Positions 46,882 through 54,953 of a stretch of 64,000 nt of DNA are shown here, in pieces. The notes beneath the pieces are model-generated. The model saw only the letters and a list, made by a program, of their open reading frames with translations. It had not been told where the DNA came from and ran no database searches. The stretch's first letter is position 1, and each line of letters begins with the position of its first letter. A program made the position numbers and the translations under genes. The DNA comes from Tolumonas auensis DSM 9187 (GTDB lineage: Bacteria > Pseudomonadota > Gammaproteobacteria > Enterobacterales > Aeromonadaceae), in assembly GCF_000023065.1 (NCBI RefSeq), contig NC_012691.1:2462501-2526500 (forward strand), in the 5' to 3' direction.

Positions 46882-47351
46882 TAATGGTTATCACTAGAGG
46901 CGACAGAAGGCTTATTCAACTTAGCCTCAGCACGAATCTTACCGATAGTATCAAGTGTATGTTCTTCAATTAGGCTGCTGCTAAGATCTAGGCTCTTGGT
47001 GTAACTATCAACAAGTTCTTTGAGCCATTTTGATGCAACATCACCATCAACCTGAGATTCGCTTAGAGTATGGGAAACTTCTTTTAATGTTTCAGAGAAG
47101 AATTTTGATCGCTCTTTACGTAAATCTTCTTGCAAGGTAGAAGCAAACTTGATTTCCTCTTTGTATTCTTTGACGAGTTCCAGATAGTTTTTTTCGAAGT
47201 TGTATAATACTTCTAACTTGGTCTTTAATAGTTCGAGATTTACGTAGCCACTCAGTTCTTTCTTAAGGGATTCAGTCAATTGAGATTTGATTGAGTCATC
47301 CGCACCTGATTCTTTTACAGCCGATGCGATTAGTTGGTTCAGATCTGTCAT
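46881..47351 (-). CDS. unknown helical protein (first gene of an unrecognised operon)
   Basis: A 156-residue acidic, helical protein starting MTDLNQLIASAVKESGADDS. No domain recognised; a central region (KLEVLYNFEKNYLELVKEYK) could be coiled coil. The ATG at 47351 is preferred because GGAAAG lies about 6 bases upstream; the frame stays open to 47420 but that part contains the promoter. First of three coupled genes. Confidence 0.75.
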   Translation of the reverse strand: MTDLNQLIASAVKESGADDSIKSQLTESLKKELSGYVNLELLKTKLEVLYNFEKNYLELVKEYKEEIKFASTLQEDLRKERSKFFSETLKEVSHTLSESQVDGDVASKWLKELVDSYTKSLDLSSSLIEEHTLDTIGKIRAEAKLNKPSVASSDNH

Positions 47352-47388
47352 TACGTACTTTCCATTGATATTAAGAATAGACATAAAG

Positions 47389-47416
47389 GTTATATTCAGA
47401 CTAATGCGTATGTAAA
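47389..47416 (-). promoter_or_regulatory. promoter of the three-gene operon
   Basis: TTTACA (47411-47416), 16-base spacer, TATAAC (47389-47394) on the minus strand, 37 bases before the first start codon. Confidence 0.5.
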
Positions 47417-47587
47417 TCAAAGCATTGTGTAACTTAACATGATCTCGCTCATGCTCAACGCGAGTAATAGTTCAAAGTTTAACCTCATAACATTCACTTA
47501 GAGCCTTGAGGATAGTTAGATTAAGGCTGGTCGTAAAACAAAATGGGGCAGAAACGTGTTAGCTCAGTGAACTTACACACCGATTAA

Positions 47588-47776
47588 CAGTACGAATGGA
47601 AACCCAACAGGGCTAATTATCGCTACATGAAAGGCGGTGTCATGCTGAATGACTTTTATGATGCTGGTATTTATCAACCTGATCTATTCAGCGATACGGC
47701 AGTAAAAGCTCACTTTGAGCCATTGATGCGAGTGCTGGACAAATTAACCACTGTGGAAAAGGCAAGGTCTGACTAG
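47588..47776 (+). pseudogene. umuC (DNA polymerase V catalytic subunit) C-terminal remnant
   Basis: A 63-codon stretch between stops reads NYRYMKGGVMLNDFYDAGIY then QPDLF, close to the UmuC C-terminal segment (HRYAKAGVMLGDFFSQGVAQ, then LNLF in E. coli) and on to PLMRVLDKLT. The polymerase domains are missing upstream and the extreme C-terminus is lost. There is no start codon with a ribosome-binding site. It marks decayed DNA at the right end of the island; the rest of 47421-48139 holds no intact gene. Confidence 0.7.
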
Positions 47777-47937
47777 CCTGAGAAGGGATCGCGAAAGCGT
47801 AGTCGATGACTGCGTACACAACAAGCGGGGAAGAACTGCTTAAGATAAAGTAGAAAGAATAGTCGCATAGCTTTTATATAGCGTATGTTTTATGTAGTGG
47901 TTTCGGAAAAAACTAGACAGATAAACCAGCCTCTTAG

Positions 47938-47996
47938 GGAGTTGAACCGATGTTTTTTTGAGGAGTTGAACCGAGCCTTCAGGGAATTGAACCGGT
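47938..47996 (+). repeat. three iteron-like direct repeats
   Basis: GTTGAACCG at 47941 and 47965 and ATTGAACCG at 47986, each preceded by GGA or GGGA, with 24- and 21-base periods. Spacing is near two helical turns, so a protein could bind all three on one face. They lie 150 bases inside the right boundary. Confidence 0.7.
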
Positions 47997-48056
47997 ATCC
48001 TATATCTCTAGTTTTGGCTAAGTAGACAGCTAAGAATATGGGTGGAATAGTCAAAA

Positions 48057-48075
48057 GTAACACCAAGAGTAACAC
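48057..48075 (+). repeat. right-end GTAACAC repeats (candidate integrase arm sites)
   Basis: GTAACACC (48057-48064) and GTAACAC (48069-48075) repeat the words clustered upstream of the integrase gene. Confidence 0.5.
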
Positions 48076-48139
48076 AACAACAAGCAATCAATCACAAAAA
48101 ACCTTTAAATTCAAATTGATAAAACTCAAACTCAGACGA

Positions 48140-48156
48140 CGCCAGCCCACCAAAAA
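48140..48156 (+). other. attR-side attachment sequence (degenerate ssrA 3' end)
   Basis: CGCCAGCCCACCAAAAA resembles the ssrA 3' end (CGCCAGCTCCACCAAAT) with one base missing. It is followed 42 bases later by a second ssrA-like terminator. Preceding T-arm sequence is not recognisable, so this copy cannot make tmRNA. Confidence 0.65.
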
Positions 48157-48197
48157 TTGGTTTTGAACAGTACCAGAATGTTTCAAAACATACATTG

Positions 48198-48231
48198 AAC
48201 CCGCTAGCTGAAAGGCTTTGCGGGTTTTTTA
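48198..48231 (+). terminator. displaced copy of the ssrA terminator
   Basis: AACCCGC/GCGGGTT stem with the shared loop end (AAGGCTT) and the tail GGGTTTTTTATTGTC, nearly identical to the terminator at 21433-21466. It is probably the original chromosomal ssrA terminator, displaced by integration. Confidence 0.8.
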
Positions 48232-48551
48232 TTGTCTAGTGGTTTTCATTAACTCTCATTAGAATCCGCACTTTTTAGGTATATGTTTAGGCATATCTCT
48301 TCCACATCGACAGCCAGCCGTTATTCCCAAAGGAACATGCTCAGCATGTGGTGCTCCTAACTCACTGATCAGCCTGTATTGCAACACGGCTAACTCTTTT
48401 GAAAACAATCATTATTTTTCTCAGAATGCGAGACAGATACCATCCCGACTGCGTTGGCCGTCAATTAAAGTTAATTTTGGTGATGTAAGTTTGATTCAGG
48501 GAGGATTAGGTCTGTTATAACAAAGACTCAGTGAACCACAGGAGAGCACTT

Positions 48552-48776
48552 ATGGTTAATGTTGAAAAATTACAAAAAGCGCATTTTATTAGTCATGACC
48601 TTGTATTGCCTCATTTCCATGGTTATCCAATCAGGGTTATTACAGCATCATGTCCATGGTCAGAAGAAAAAGTTACTCCCAACATACTCAATGTGGCCGT
48701 TTCTCTTCCTGGTGAAGACGGAATTGCGCAATTGAAGCAAATGTTAAGATCTATTGATGTAACACCAGGTGAATAA
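48552..48776 (+). CDS. small unknown protein (74 aa)
   Basis: A 74-residue soluble protein starting MVNVEKLQKAHFISHDLVLP. GGAG lies 7 bases upstream of the ATG at 48552, so the longer frame beginning at 48531 is not used. No family recognised. It is the first gene outside the island and is followed by a terminator and two other hairpins. 48232-48551 between it and the island end shows no gene. Confidence 0.6.
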   Translation: MVNVEKLQKAHFISHDLVLPHFHGYPIRVITASCPWSEEKVTPNILNVAVSLPGEDGIAQLKQMLRSIDVTPGE

Positions 48777-48843
48777 CAATTATTCATTTCTTGTCACTGT
48801 CATCCTGCATTATCTCAATCAGTTGACAGTGTCGTACCCAGCT

Positions 48844-48933
48844 AACGGGGAGTTCCCGTTAATCGAACGAGGTCGCATATCGCGACCTTATTTCGTACGC
48901 ATGCTGCGTTATCTCAGCATGCGTACGAAATAA
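48844..48933 (+). other. three consecutive stem-loops after the 74-aa gene
   Basis: Hairpin 1 AACGGG/CCCGTT (48844-48860); hairpin 2 GGTCGC/GCGACC (48871-48887) followed by TTATTTC, a Rho-independent terminator; hairpin 3 a perfect 19-bp stem (48888-48906 with 48915-48933, loop of 8). Hairpin 3 starts directly where hairpin 2 ends. Confidence 0.7.
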
Positions 48934-49026
48934 CCACTCATAATTCCTGCCATACACTATTTGTTTTTCCGAAATGAAGTATCCGTTTATATTCGTTATT
49001 ATTTTTAATAATCCGTCTGTTATGGG

Positions 49027-50007
49027 ATGAATCAAATGGCTATGCCATTACTAGCTATAATATTAGGTCTGGTTGTACTGGTCTGGAGTGCCGAGCGGTT
49101 TGTTGACGGTTCAGCGGCAACAGCTCGCTATTTTGGAATGCCCCCGCTACTGATTGGTATGGTGATTGTCGGTTTCGGTACTTCAATGCCGGAAATGGTA
49201 GTATCTGCGCTGGCAGCCATACAGGGAAATCCCGGCATCGCTCTAGGTAATGCTTACGGTTCCAATATTACTAACATCGCCTTAATTCTTGGTCTGACTG
49301 CAGTCATTTGTCCGATTACTATTCATTCACAGATATTACGTAAAGAATTACCAATTCTGACAGCCATAACCGGTGTCGCTATCTATCAGCTATGGGATGG
49401 TGTGCTGAGCAGACTTGATGCCATCATGCTGATTGTCATTTTTCTTCTACTGATGGGCTGGACTGTCTGGCAAGGCATGAAACAGCGAAGCGATGCTTTC
49501 GCTGATGAAATGAATACCGAATTATCAAGTCAGCCGAACATACCTGTTCGCCTTGCATTATTCCGGATGATTAGCGGGTTAATTATTTTGATCATCAGCT
49601 CGCGGTTTCTGGTATGGGGAGCGGTTAGCATCGCGCAACAACTTGGCATCAGTGATTTAATTATTGGCCTGACTATTGTTGCTATTGGAACCTCCTTACC
49701 AGAACTGGCCTCTTCGATTGTTGCAGCACGCAAAGGTGAAGACGACATCGCTTTGGGCAACATTATCGGTTCAAATCTTTTCAATACACTGATGGTTGTC
49801 GGTATAGCCGGTTCAATTTCACCACAGCAGACCGATCCTGAAATTTTATCCCGCGATATTCTGGTAATGACGTTACTAACCCTGTCATTATTCATATTCG
49901 GTGTTGGCATGAGAAAGAAAAAAATGATCAGCCGATCCGGCGGAATTTTACTGCTGGGCTGCTTTTCGGGTTACACATCTTATCTGGTAGTGACTACATT
50001 TGCCTGA
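49027..50007 (+). CDS. calcium/sodium:cation antiporter, YrbG family
   Basis: A 326-residue inner-membrane exchanger with two inverted five-helix repeats. Each has the alpha motif: GFGTSMPEMVVSA with GNAYGSNITNIALILG in the first half, AIGTSLPELASSIVA with GNIIGSNLFNTL in the second; the Glu in each PE pair is the cation ligand. A hydrophilic loop at about 150-170 joins the halves. Several ATGs (codons 1, 4 and 6) could start it; a GGGA lies upstream of codon 4. A YrbG paralogue is common in Gammaproteobacteria; substrate not provable. Confidence 0.93.
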   Translation: MNQMAMPLLAIILGLVVLVWSAERFVDGSAATARYFGMPPLLIGMVIVGFGTSMPEMVVSALAAIQGNPGIALGNAYGSNITNIALILGLTAVICPITIHSQILRKELPILTAITGVAIYQLWDGVLSRLDAIMLIVIFLLLMGWTVWQGMKQRSDAFADEMNTELSSQPNIPVRLALFRMISGLIILIISSRFLVWGAVSIAQQLGISDLIIGLTIVAIGTSLPELASSIVAARKGEDDIALGNIIGSNLFNTLMVVGIAGSISPQQTDPEILSRDILVMTLLTLSLFIFGVGMRKKKMISRSGGILLLGCFSGYTSYLVVTTFA

Positions 50008-50066
50008 GCCGGATTAATTCGAATAATCATCTCCCCAGAAACTCAATGATCTGAATTTTGGTGGGT

Positions 50067-50108
50067 AGCAAGTGCATTTACTAAAATAATTCACTAAATG
50101 CACTTGCT
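50067..50108. other. 14-bp hairpin in the 341-base gap after the exchanger
   Basis: AGCAAGTGCATTTA and TAAATGCACTTGCT form a perfect 14-bp stem with a 14-base loop, 60 bases after the exchanger stop. No U-tract. Nothing else with clear function is seen in 50109-50348. Confidence 0.6.
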
Positions 50109-50348
50109 ATGCGGGCGATAACCCTATAGATTAGATTCTGCTCAATGATTAAGTAATAACTGCGTTGTCTTTTCTCGCTACACCGTCTCTTCTAAATCAT
50201 CTCTAGAAAGTCTCGTTGTTCCGGCACAGCCTTCCATCTTATGGACGTTATCTCTGCATTTTGCTTTTAGCACTTACATGTGTATTTATCTTTAACCAAA
50301 CTAAAAATTAGCAGCCCGGCATGGGCACATAATTATTAAAGGAAACTT

Positions 50349-50573
50349 ATGTTTATTAATATTTCAAATAATATCAGCGTATCAAAACACCTTGGTCATC
50401 AACAAAACAGCTGGATCTGCTATGAACCTCTGGAAGGTAATGATCAGCGTAAAAAGCCGCTGTGGAAACGCCAAACCGGATTAATGTCGGCAAATGCCAT
50501 GCACAACTGGTTAATGCACCAATATGCAGATCAGAATGCAGCTTCTGCCTTTCAGCATATTGCTGGTATGTAG
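50349..50573 (+). CDS. small unknown protein (74 aa)
   Basis: A 74-residue protein starting MFINISNNISVSKHLGHQQN, with a Trp-rich, basic middle (WICYEPLEGNDQRKKPLWKR). AAAGGA precedes the ATG by 5 bases. No family recognised and no obvious membrane segment. It stands alone between the exchanger and the alcohol dehydrogenase. Confidence 0.6.
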   Translation: MFINISNNISVSKHLGHQQNSWICYEPLEGNDQRKKPLWKRQTGLMSANAMHNWLMHQYADQNAASAFQHIAGM

Positions 50574-50760
50574 CCTGTTGCAAAATGTCTACTGTTCTCA
50601 ATTAATTACTTTTTACCAACACAGTTCGTATCATGCAGCGCACTCTGCACGCTGAATACAACAAGCTTCAAATATAGAAAAAACTTATTGAATTTTAATA
50701 ATTAAAATAAAAATTCTGTTAAGTAAATCAAAGACGCACCTCCTGTTCTGAATGAAGATG

Positions 50761-50797
50761 ATATCAACCTGAGACTCATTAAAATCTCATTTGATAT
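50761..50797. promoter_or_regulatory. nested dyad upstream of the alcohol dehydrogenase
   Basis: ATATCAA (50761-50767) pairs with TTGATAT (50791-50797), and inside it TGAGA pairs with TCTCA. It lies 37 bases before the start codon; it could be a regulator site or an mRNA leader hairpin. The remainder of 50574-50834 shows nothing else definite. Confidence 0.45.
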
Positions 50798-50834
50798 ACA
50801 TCTTTCATTATCAAGTTAATAACAGGAGCTCCTC

Positions 50835-51986
50835 ATGAGCGTAATGCACTTTTCTGTTCCCCGCGATATCGTCTATGGCGAAAATGCCCTTCAAACCCTT
50901 AGTACATTAAAAGGCAAACGAGCAGCACTGGTCACCGGTGGTAGTTCAATGAAGCGCTTTGGTTTTCTGGAGCAGGCACAGGCACTGCTGGCAAAAGCCG
51001 GCATGACCAGTATCGTCATTGATGGCGTGGAACCTAATCCGTCAGTAGCAACTGTTCAACGCGGCGCGCAAGCAATGCTGGAGTTTGAACCTGACTGGAT
51101 TGTCGCAATTGGTGGCGGTTCGGCGCTGGATGCGGCCAAAGTGATGTGGTGTTTTTATGAACATCCTCACCTGAAATTTGAAGATATTATTGCTGTCGGC
51201 TCTATGCCGCCTCTGCGTAATAAAGCCCGTTTTGTTGCAATCCCTTCCACCAGCGGCACCGCTTCAGAAATCACTGCGTTTTCTGTTATTACTGACACCG
51301 AAAATCATATCAAATACCCGATTGTAGCAGCCGATATGGTGCCTGATCTGGCGATCCTTGATCCGGCTCTGCCTGAATTGATGCCACCGCATATCACAGC
51401 AAATACCGGTATGGATGTACTGGCTCATGCAACCGAGGCTGTTGCGTCTATCGCTGCGACATCATTCACAGATCCTTATGCCATTGAAGCCATCAAGCTG
51501 GTGCTGGAAAATCTGGAAACAGCGTATAGCGATCCGCATAACAAAGAAGCCAGATTCAACATGCACAATGCGTCTGCGCTGGCAGGCATGGCATTTACCA
51601 ATGCGTCTTTAGGTCTGGTACATTCTCTGGCACATAAAATCGGTGGTGAATTCGGTGTCACTCACGGTCTGGCAAATGCCATTCTGATGCCTTATATCAT
51701 CAACTTTAATCGCCGGTTCAGCGACAAATATGATCGGGTGGAGAAATTGCTGGGTCTGACTGATCTGGCGGAATCGGTACGGCAACTGAATGCCAAACTA
51801 GGCATTCCATGCTGTTTCAAAGCGTGTGATGAGGTGGATTTTGCTGAAGCCAAATTCCGCGATGTACTGGATCGTATGAGTGTGAATGCACACGCAGATC
51901 CTTGCACACTGACTAACCCGGGCAAACCGACTGTAGCTGATGTTAAAGCACTTTATACTGCCGCTTATTACGGTACCGCTATTTAA
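50835..51986 (+). CDS. iron-dependent alcohol dehydrogenase
   Basis: A 383-residue group III (Fe-ADH) enzyme that interconverts alcohols and aldehydes with NAD(P)H. It has the nucleotide-binding GGGSALDAAK near 96-105 and STSGTASEIT, and the metal-ligand residues in GMDVLAHATEA and HSLAHKIGG plus THGLANAILMP (Asp and three His). AGGAG precedes the ATG. A terminator follows. Substrate is not clear; butanol-dehydrogenase-type members are similar. Confidence 0.94.
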   Translation: MSVMHFSVPRDIVYGENALQTLSTLKGKRAALVTGGSSMKRFGFLEQAQALLAKAGMTSIVIDGVEPNPSVATVQRGAQAMLEFEPDWIVAIGGGSALDAAKVMWCFYEHPHLKFEDIIAVGSMPPLRNKARFVAIPSTSGTASEITAFSVITDTENHIKYPIVAADMVPDLAILDPALPELMPPHITANTGMDVLAHATEAVASIAATSFTDPYAIEAIKLVLENLETAYSDPHNKEARFNMHNASALAGMAFTNASLGLVHSLAHKIGGEFGVTHGLANAILMPYIINFNRRFSDKYDRVEKLLGLTDLAESVRQLNAKLGIPCCFKACDEVDFAEAKFRDVLDRMSVNAHADPCTLTNPGKPTVADVKALYTAAYYGTAI

Positions 51987-52004
51987 CTTTATCTAATCAC
52001 CCAT

Positions 52005-52037
52005 AAGCGGATGATGGCAGCATCGTCCGCTTTTTTA
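52005..52037 (+). terminator. Rho-independent terminator after the alcohol dehydrogenase
   Basis: AGCGGATGATG/CATCGTCCGCT stem with one G-T pair, followed by TTTTTTATT. Confidence 0.85.
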
Positions 52038-52096
52038 TTGCTGCAACAATGCTACTATGCCGCCTCGCTGATTATTTAAATGAGGAGTCACAGGTC

Positions 52097-52708
52097 GTGT
52101 GTCAACACCACTGCACAGCAATTACCCAGGCCCCGCAAGCTCAGCTGGCCATTCATCTGCCGGATTGGATCAATCAGGTAGTGGACTGGCAACAAGCCCT
52201 GCATTCCGATGAAGAAAAAATGACCCTGGCAATTGAACTGGCACGTCAGAATGTTCTGCGTGGCACCGGTGGCCCGTTCGCCAGCATCATTGTCCACCGT
52301 CAGAGCGGCGTCTTATTAAGTGTCGGTGTAAATCAGGTTGTAGCGCAGAATAACTCCACACTGCATGGCGAAGTCATGGCTATCATGCTGGGTGAGCAAC
52401 GTCTGCAACAGTTCAGCCTGAACAGCCAGTCCGGTGAATATGAACTATTCACCTCCTGTGAACCATGTGCCATGTGTATGGGGGCGATCCTTTGGTCTGG
52501 AGTCAAACGTTTGGTCTGCGCCGCTACGGGAGAAGATGCCCGTGCTATTGGTTTTGACGAAGGCCCGGTATTTGAACAATCGTATGAATATCTGAGTAAC
52601 GCCGGGATTGAAGTGAGCCGTAATGTGCAACAACCGGCAGGAAAAGCCGTACTTGAACTCTATTTGCAGGAAGGCGGTAAACTTTATAACGGCAAAGCAA
52701 ATAGCTGA
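52097..52708 (+). CDS. nucleoside deaminase (cytidine deaminase superfamily)
   Basis: A 203-residue zinc deaminase. HGEVMAI supplies the His ligand and catalytic Glu, CEPCAMCMGAI the two Cys ligands; FASIIVHRQSGVLLSVGVNQV is the substrate region. The arrangement matches guanine deaminase/TadA-like proteins. The start is taken as GTG at 52097 because GAGGAG precedes it by about 9 bases; an ATG at 52049 is open too but without such a site. Its stop overlaps the next start (TGATG), so thpR is translationally coupled. Confidence 0.88.
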   Translation: MCQHHCTAITQAPQAQLAIHLPDWINQVVDWQQALHSDEEKMTLAIELARQNVLRGTGGPFASIIVHRQSGVLLSVGVNQVVAQNNSTLHGEVMAIMLGEQRLQQFSLNSQSGEYELFTSCEPCAMCMGAILWSGVKRLVCAATGEDARAIGFDEGPVFEQSYEYLSNAGIEVSRNVQQPAGKAVLELYLQEGGKLYNGKANS

Positions 52709-53244
52709 TGCAACGCCGTCTCTTTTTTGCACTACCGGCACAATCAGTGGCCAGTGCCTTACATCATTGTCAGCAACAACTGCATGAAGAAGGACACCGC
52801 AAACCAGTCAATGCAAACAATTTTCATCTTACATTGCATTTTCTGGGCATGCAGGACGAGCATATTCTGCCGCAACTTTATCAGGTTGCCGCAGAACTAC
52901 GCAGTCCACCCTTTGAGCTAACACTGGATCAATACGGTTTATTTCGTCATGCCCACTGCTTGTGGCTGGGACCGCAACACCCTGCCCCGCCCTTGCTGCA
53001 TCTGGTAAACCGCTTAGGGGAATCGCTGACACAACTTGGCTTGCCTGTCAGCACAGATTATCGCCCTCATATCACATTGTTTCGTAACGCGCGCGCTATG
53101 ACGCAGTGCCCTGCGCCTGCCCTGCGATTGCAGGTTTCAGAGTTCATTTTGTATGAATCGATCTCCGCTGCCGACGGTGTCTGGTATAAGCCATTACGGC
53201 GCTGGCCGTTACTTAATCAATCAGTTGATGAAAAGCAGCAATAG
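52708..53244 (+). CDS. thpR: RNA 2',3'-cyclic phosphodiesterase ThpR (2'-5' RNA ligase)
   Basis: A 178-residue member of the 2H phosphoesterase superfamily with both signature motifs, FHLTLHFLG (about 35) and HITLFRN (about 122). It starts MQRRLFFALPAQ, like E. coli ThpR/LigT (176 aa). The ATG shares a base with the stop of the deaminase gene. E. coli ligT likewise lies near sfsA/dksA. Confidence 0.93.
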   Translation: MQRRLFFALPAQSVASALHHCQQQLHEEGHRKPVNANNFHLTLHFLGMQDEHILPQLYQVAAELRSPPFELTLDQYGLFRHAHCLWLGPQHPAPPLLHLVNRLGESLTQLGLPVSTDYRPHITLFRNARAMTQCPAPALRLQVSEFILYESISAADGVWYKPLRRWPLLNQSVDEKQQ

Positions 53245-53477
53245 TTCATATTTCTGCTATATAACCGGACATTCATAACCATGCGGGACTAAAATAGTAG
53301 AAAACCAGTACATGTTATCAATTCTCATTTTGAGAAATTATTTTGCCGATAGCATTGAAATGGTAATACCGAGTCCCCATAAAGTGGTGCCTGTTTGAAA
53401 TCACAATCGGGAATCAGGCATTTCATGTGAGGTTGTGATGAAGTTTCAGGCTTGGCTAACATTTTTTGCCAACGGAT

Positions 53478-53506
53478 TTGCGAGGCGAGGCTGCATCTGA
53501 TATAGA
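53478..53506 (+). promoter_or_regulatory. sigma-70 promoter for dksA
   Basis: TTGCGA (53478-53483), 17-base spacer, TATAGA (53501-53506), 68 bases before dksA. The leader contains a CAGCAC/GTGCTG hairpin at 53529-53548. The rest of the 329-base gap 53245-53573 shows no gene. Confidence 0.65.
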
Positions 53507-53573
53507 TACCGGCCTCAAAATTCATCGCCAGCACACAGTGACGTGCTGTGTCATGTAAAAGTAGGAGATAGGC

Positions 53574-54023
53574 ATGTCAGCAGAAGATAACAAAAAATCT
53601 CTGGGACCGCTGGCCATCGCGGGCGTCACCCCTTATCAGTTAGCCCCTGGTGAGGAGTACATGAATGACCAGCAGAAAGAGCACTTCCGGAAAATTCTGG
53701 AAGCATGGAAAAACCAGCTGCGTGAAGAAGTTGACCGTACCGTTGATCATATGAAAGATGAAGCGGCTAACTTCCCGGATCCGGTAGACCGTGCAGCACA
53801 GGAAGAAGAATTTGCGCTGGAATTACGTGCCCGTGATCGTGAGCGTAAATTAATCAAGAAAATCGAAAAGACACTGAAAAAGCTGGAAGAAGATGACTTC
53901 GGTTATTGCGAATCCTGCGGTGTTGAAATCGGTATTCGTCGCCTTGAAGCGCGCCCGACCGCTGAACTGTGCGTCGATTGCAAAACACTGGCTGAAATCA
54001 AAGAAAAACAGCTGGTTGGCTAA
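53574..54023 (+). CDS. dksA: RNA polymerase-binding transcription factor DksA
   Basis: DksA works with ppGpp on RNA polymerase to shut down rRNA and activate stress promoters. The 149-residue product (E. coli 151) has the coiled coil with acidic tip [13 protein letters not shown] (the Asp-x-Ala tip conserved) and a C-terminal four-cysteine zinc finger CESCG...CVDC. AGGAG precedes the ATG; a terminator follows, then gluQ as in E. coli. Confidence 0.98.
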   Translation: MSAEDNKKSLGPLAIAGVTPYQLAPGEEYMNDQQKEHFRKILEAWKNQLREEVDRTVDHMKDEAANFPDPVDRAAQEEEFALELRARDRERKLIKKIEKTLKKLEEDDFGYCESCGVEIGIRRLEARPTAELCVDCKTLAEIKEKQLVG

Positions 54024-54039
54024 ATTGCAACAAGATGAC

Positions 54040-54064
54040 AAGGGAGCTGCGGCTCCCTTTTGTT
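54040..54064 (+). terminator. Rho-independent terminator after dksA
   Basis: Perfect AAGGGAGC/GCTCCCTT stem with TGCG loop, followed by a T-rich tail, 16 bases after the dksA stop. Confidence 0.88.
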
Positions 54065-54083
54065 ATTTTATAAACTTGACGCT

Positions 54084-54953
54084 ATGACTTATATCGGACG
54101 CTTTGCCCCTTCCCCATCAGGCCCGTTACATTTCGGTTCTCTGATTGCTGCAGTTGGCAGTTATCTGCGTGCCCGTTCACAACAAGGACGCTGGCTGGTA
54201 CGCATCGAAGATCTCGATCCGCCACGTGAACAACCCGGCGCGGCTGCAGGTATTTTACGTACACTGGAACAATTCGGCCTGTACTGGGATGGTGCGGTGA
54301 TGTATCAGAGTCAGCGCCATGAACGCTATCAGGCTGTACTGGATGACTTATACCGGCAGGGAAAAACCTATCATTGCCACTGTACCCGGGCACAGATCCA
54401 GGCTGCTGGTGGTTTCTACCCCGGCACCTGCCGTGACCGGCATTATCCGCCGGAGAATGCTGCCGTACGTCTGAAAGTCGATGCTCCTTGCCTCTCCTTT
54501 CATGATCAATTGTTAGGCTTGGTAGAAGTTGAACCGCATCTCGCCAGCGAAGATTTTATCCTGAAACGCCGGGATGGTTTATTTGCCTATAATCTGGCGG
54601 TCGTAATTGATGATGCCGACAGTGGCATTACCGAAGTGGTGCGGGGCGCTGATTTACTGGATCCGACGGTTCGGCAGATCACCTTGTATCAGCAACTCGG
54701 CTGGAAAGTACCGGACTGGCTGCATTTGCCACTGGCACTGCAGGATAATGGTCTGAAACTGTCAAAACAAAACCATGCACCATCGATTGAAGAATTACCG
54801 GTGGCTGCAACGCTGTGCCGGGCTCTGGCCTTTTTGGGCCAGCCGCTGCCGGAACAGGCCGCTGATATGAGTGCAGAAGCATTATTGAAATGGGCGGTAA
54901 AACACTGGCAGTTATCGCTGGTGCCGACAGCAGCCAGTGTTCATCATCATTAA
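54084..54953 (+). CDS. gluQ: glutamyl-Q tRNA(Asp) synthetase GluQ
   Basis: GluQ is a truncated glutamyl-tRNA synthetase that attaches Glu to queuosine in tRNA-Asp. The 289-residue product starts [20 protein letters not shown] with the HIGH-like HFGS, has zinc-finger cysteines CHC and TC (YHCHCTRAQ ... YPGTCRD), and KLSKQNHA as the KMSKS motif; no anticodon-binding domain. The start at 54084 matches the family; the frame open to 54060 lies in the terminator. Its last 3 bases overlap the end of the convergent RND gene. Confidence 0.95.
   Translation: MTYIGRFAPSPSGPLHFGSLIAAVGSYLRARSQQGRWLVRIEDLDPPREQPGAAAGILRTLEQFGLYWDGAVMYQSQRHERYQAVLDDLYRQGKTYHCHCTRAQIQAAGGFYPGTCRDRHYPPENAAVRLKVDAPCLSFHDQLLGLVEVEPHLASEDFILKRRDGLFAYNLAVVIDDADSGITEVVRGADLLDPTVRQITLYQQLGWKVPDWLHLPLALQDNGLKLSKQNHAPSIEELPVAATLCRALAFLGQPLPEQAADMSAEALLKWAVKHWQLSLVPTAASVHHH

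Larger units (their letters stand above)
21399..48152. mobile_element. genomic island integrated in ssrA (CP4-57-like)
   Basis: Bounded by the intact ssrA 3' end and a degenerate second copy with duplicated terminator. It carries a P4-type integrase at the ssrA end, AlpA, YfjI-like DUF3987, YfjJ-like, WYL and DUF932 genes, all found in E. coli CP4-57, which uses the same site. Cargo comprises HEPN/MNT, SIR2-HerA, type I R-M with Fic, and several unknown genes. Strong swings in base composition (very A+T-rich at 23.7-26.7 kb and 38.3-40 kb) indicate modules of different origin. No capsid, tail or conjugation genes are seen, so it is probably not self-transmissible. Confidence 0.88.

Noticed and set aside
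47938-47996. CRISPR-like array
   Set aside because: Only three short, imperfect repeats with spacers of about 12-15 bases and no cas genes; iteron-like instead.
47890-48087. 65-codon leftward frame containing three RFNS peptides
   Set aside because: The peptide repetition is just the translation of the three direct repeats; no ribosome-binding site.
21399-48152. Full prophage or conjugative element
   Set aside because: No capsid, portal, terminase, tail, relaxase/type IV secretion genes were found; a satellite-like or decayed island fits better.
49530-49910. 126-codon frame antisense to the exchanger gene
   Set aside because: Antisense shadow of a clear membrane transporter.
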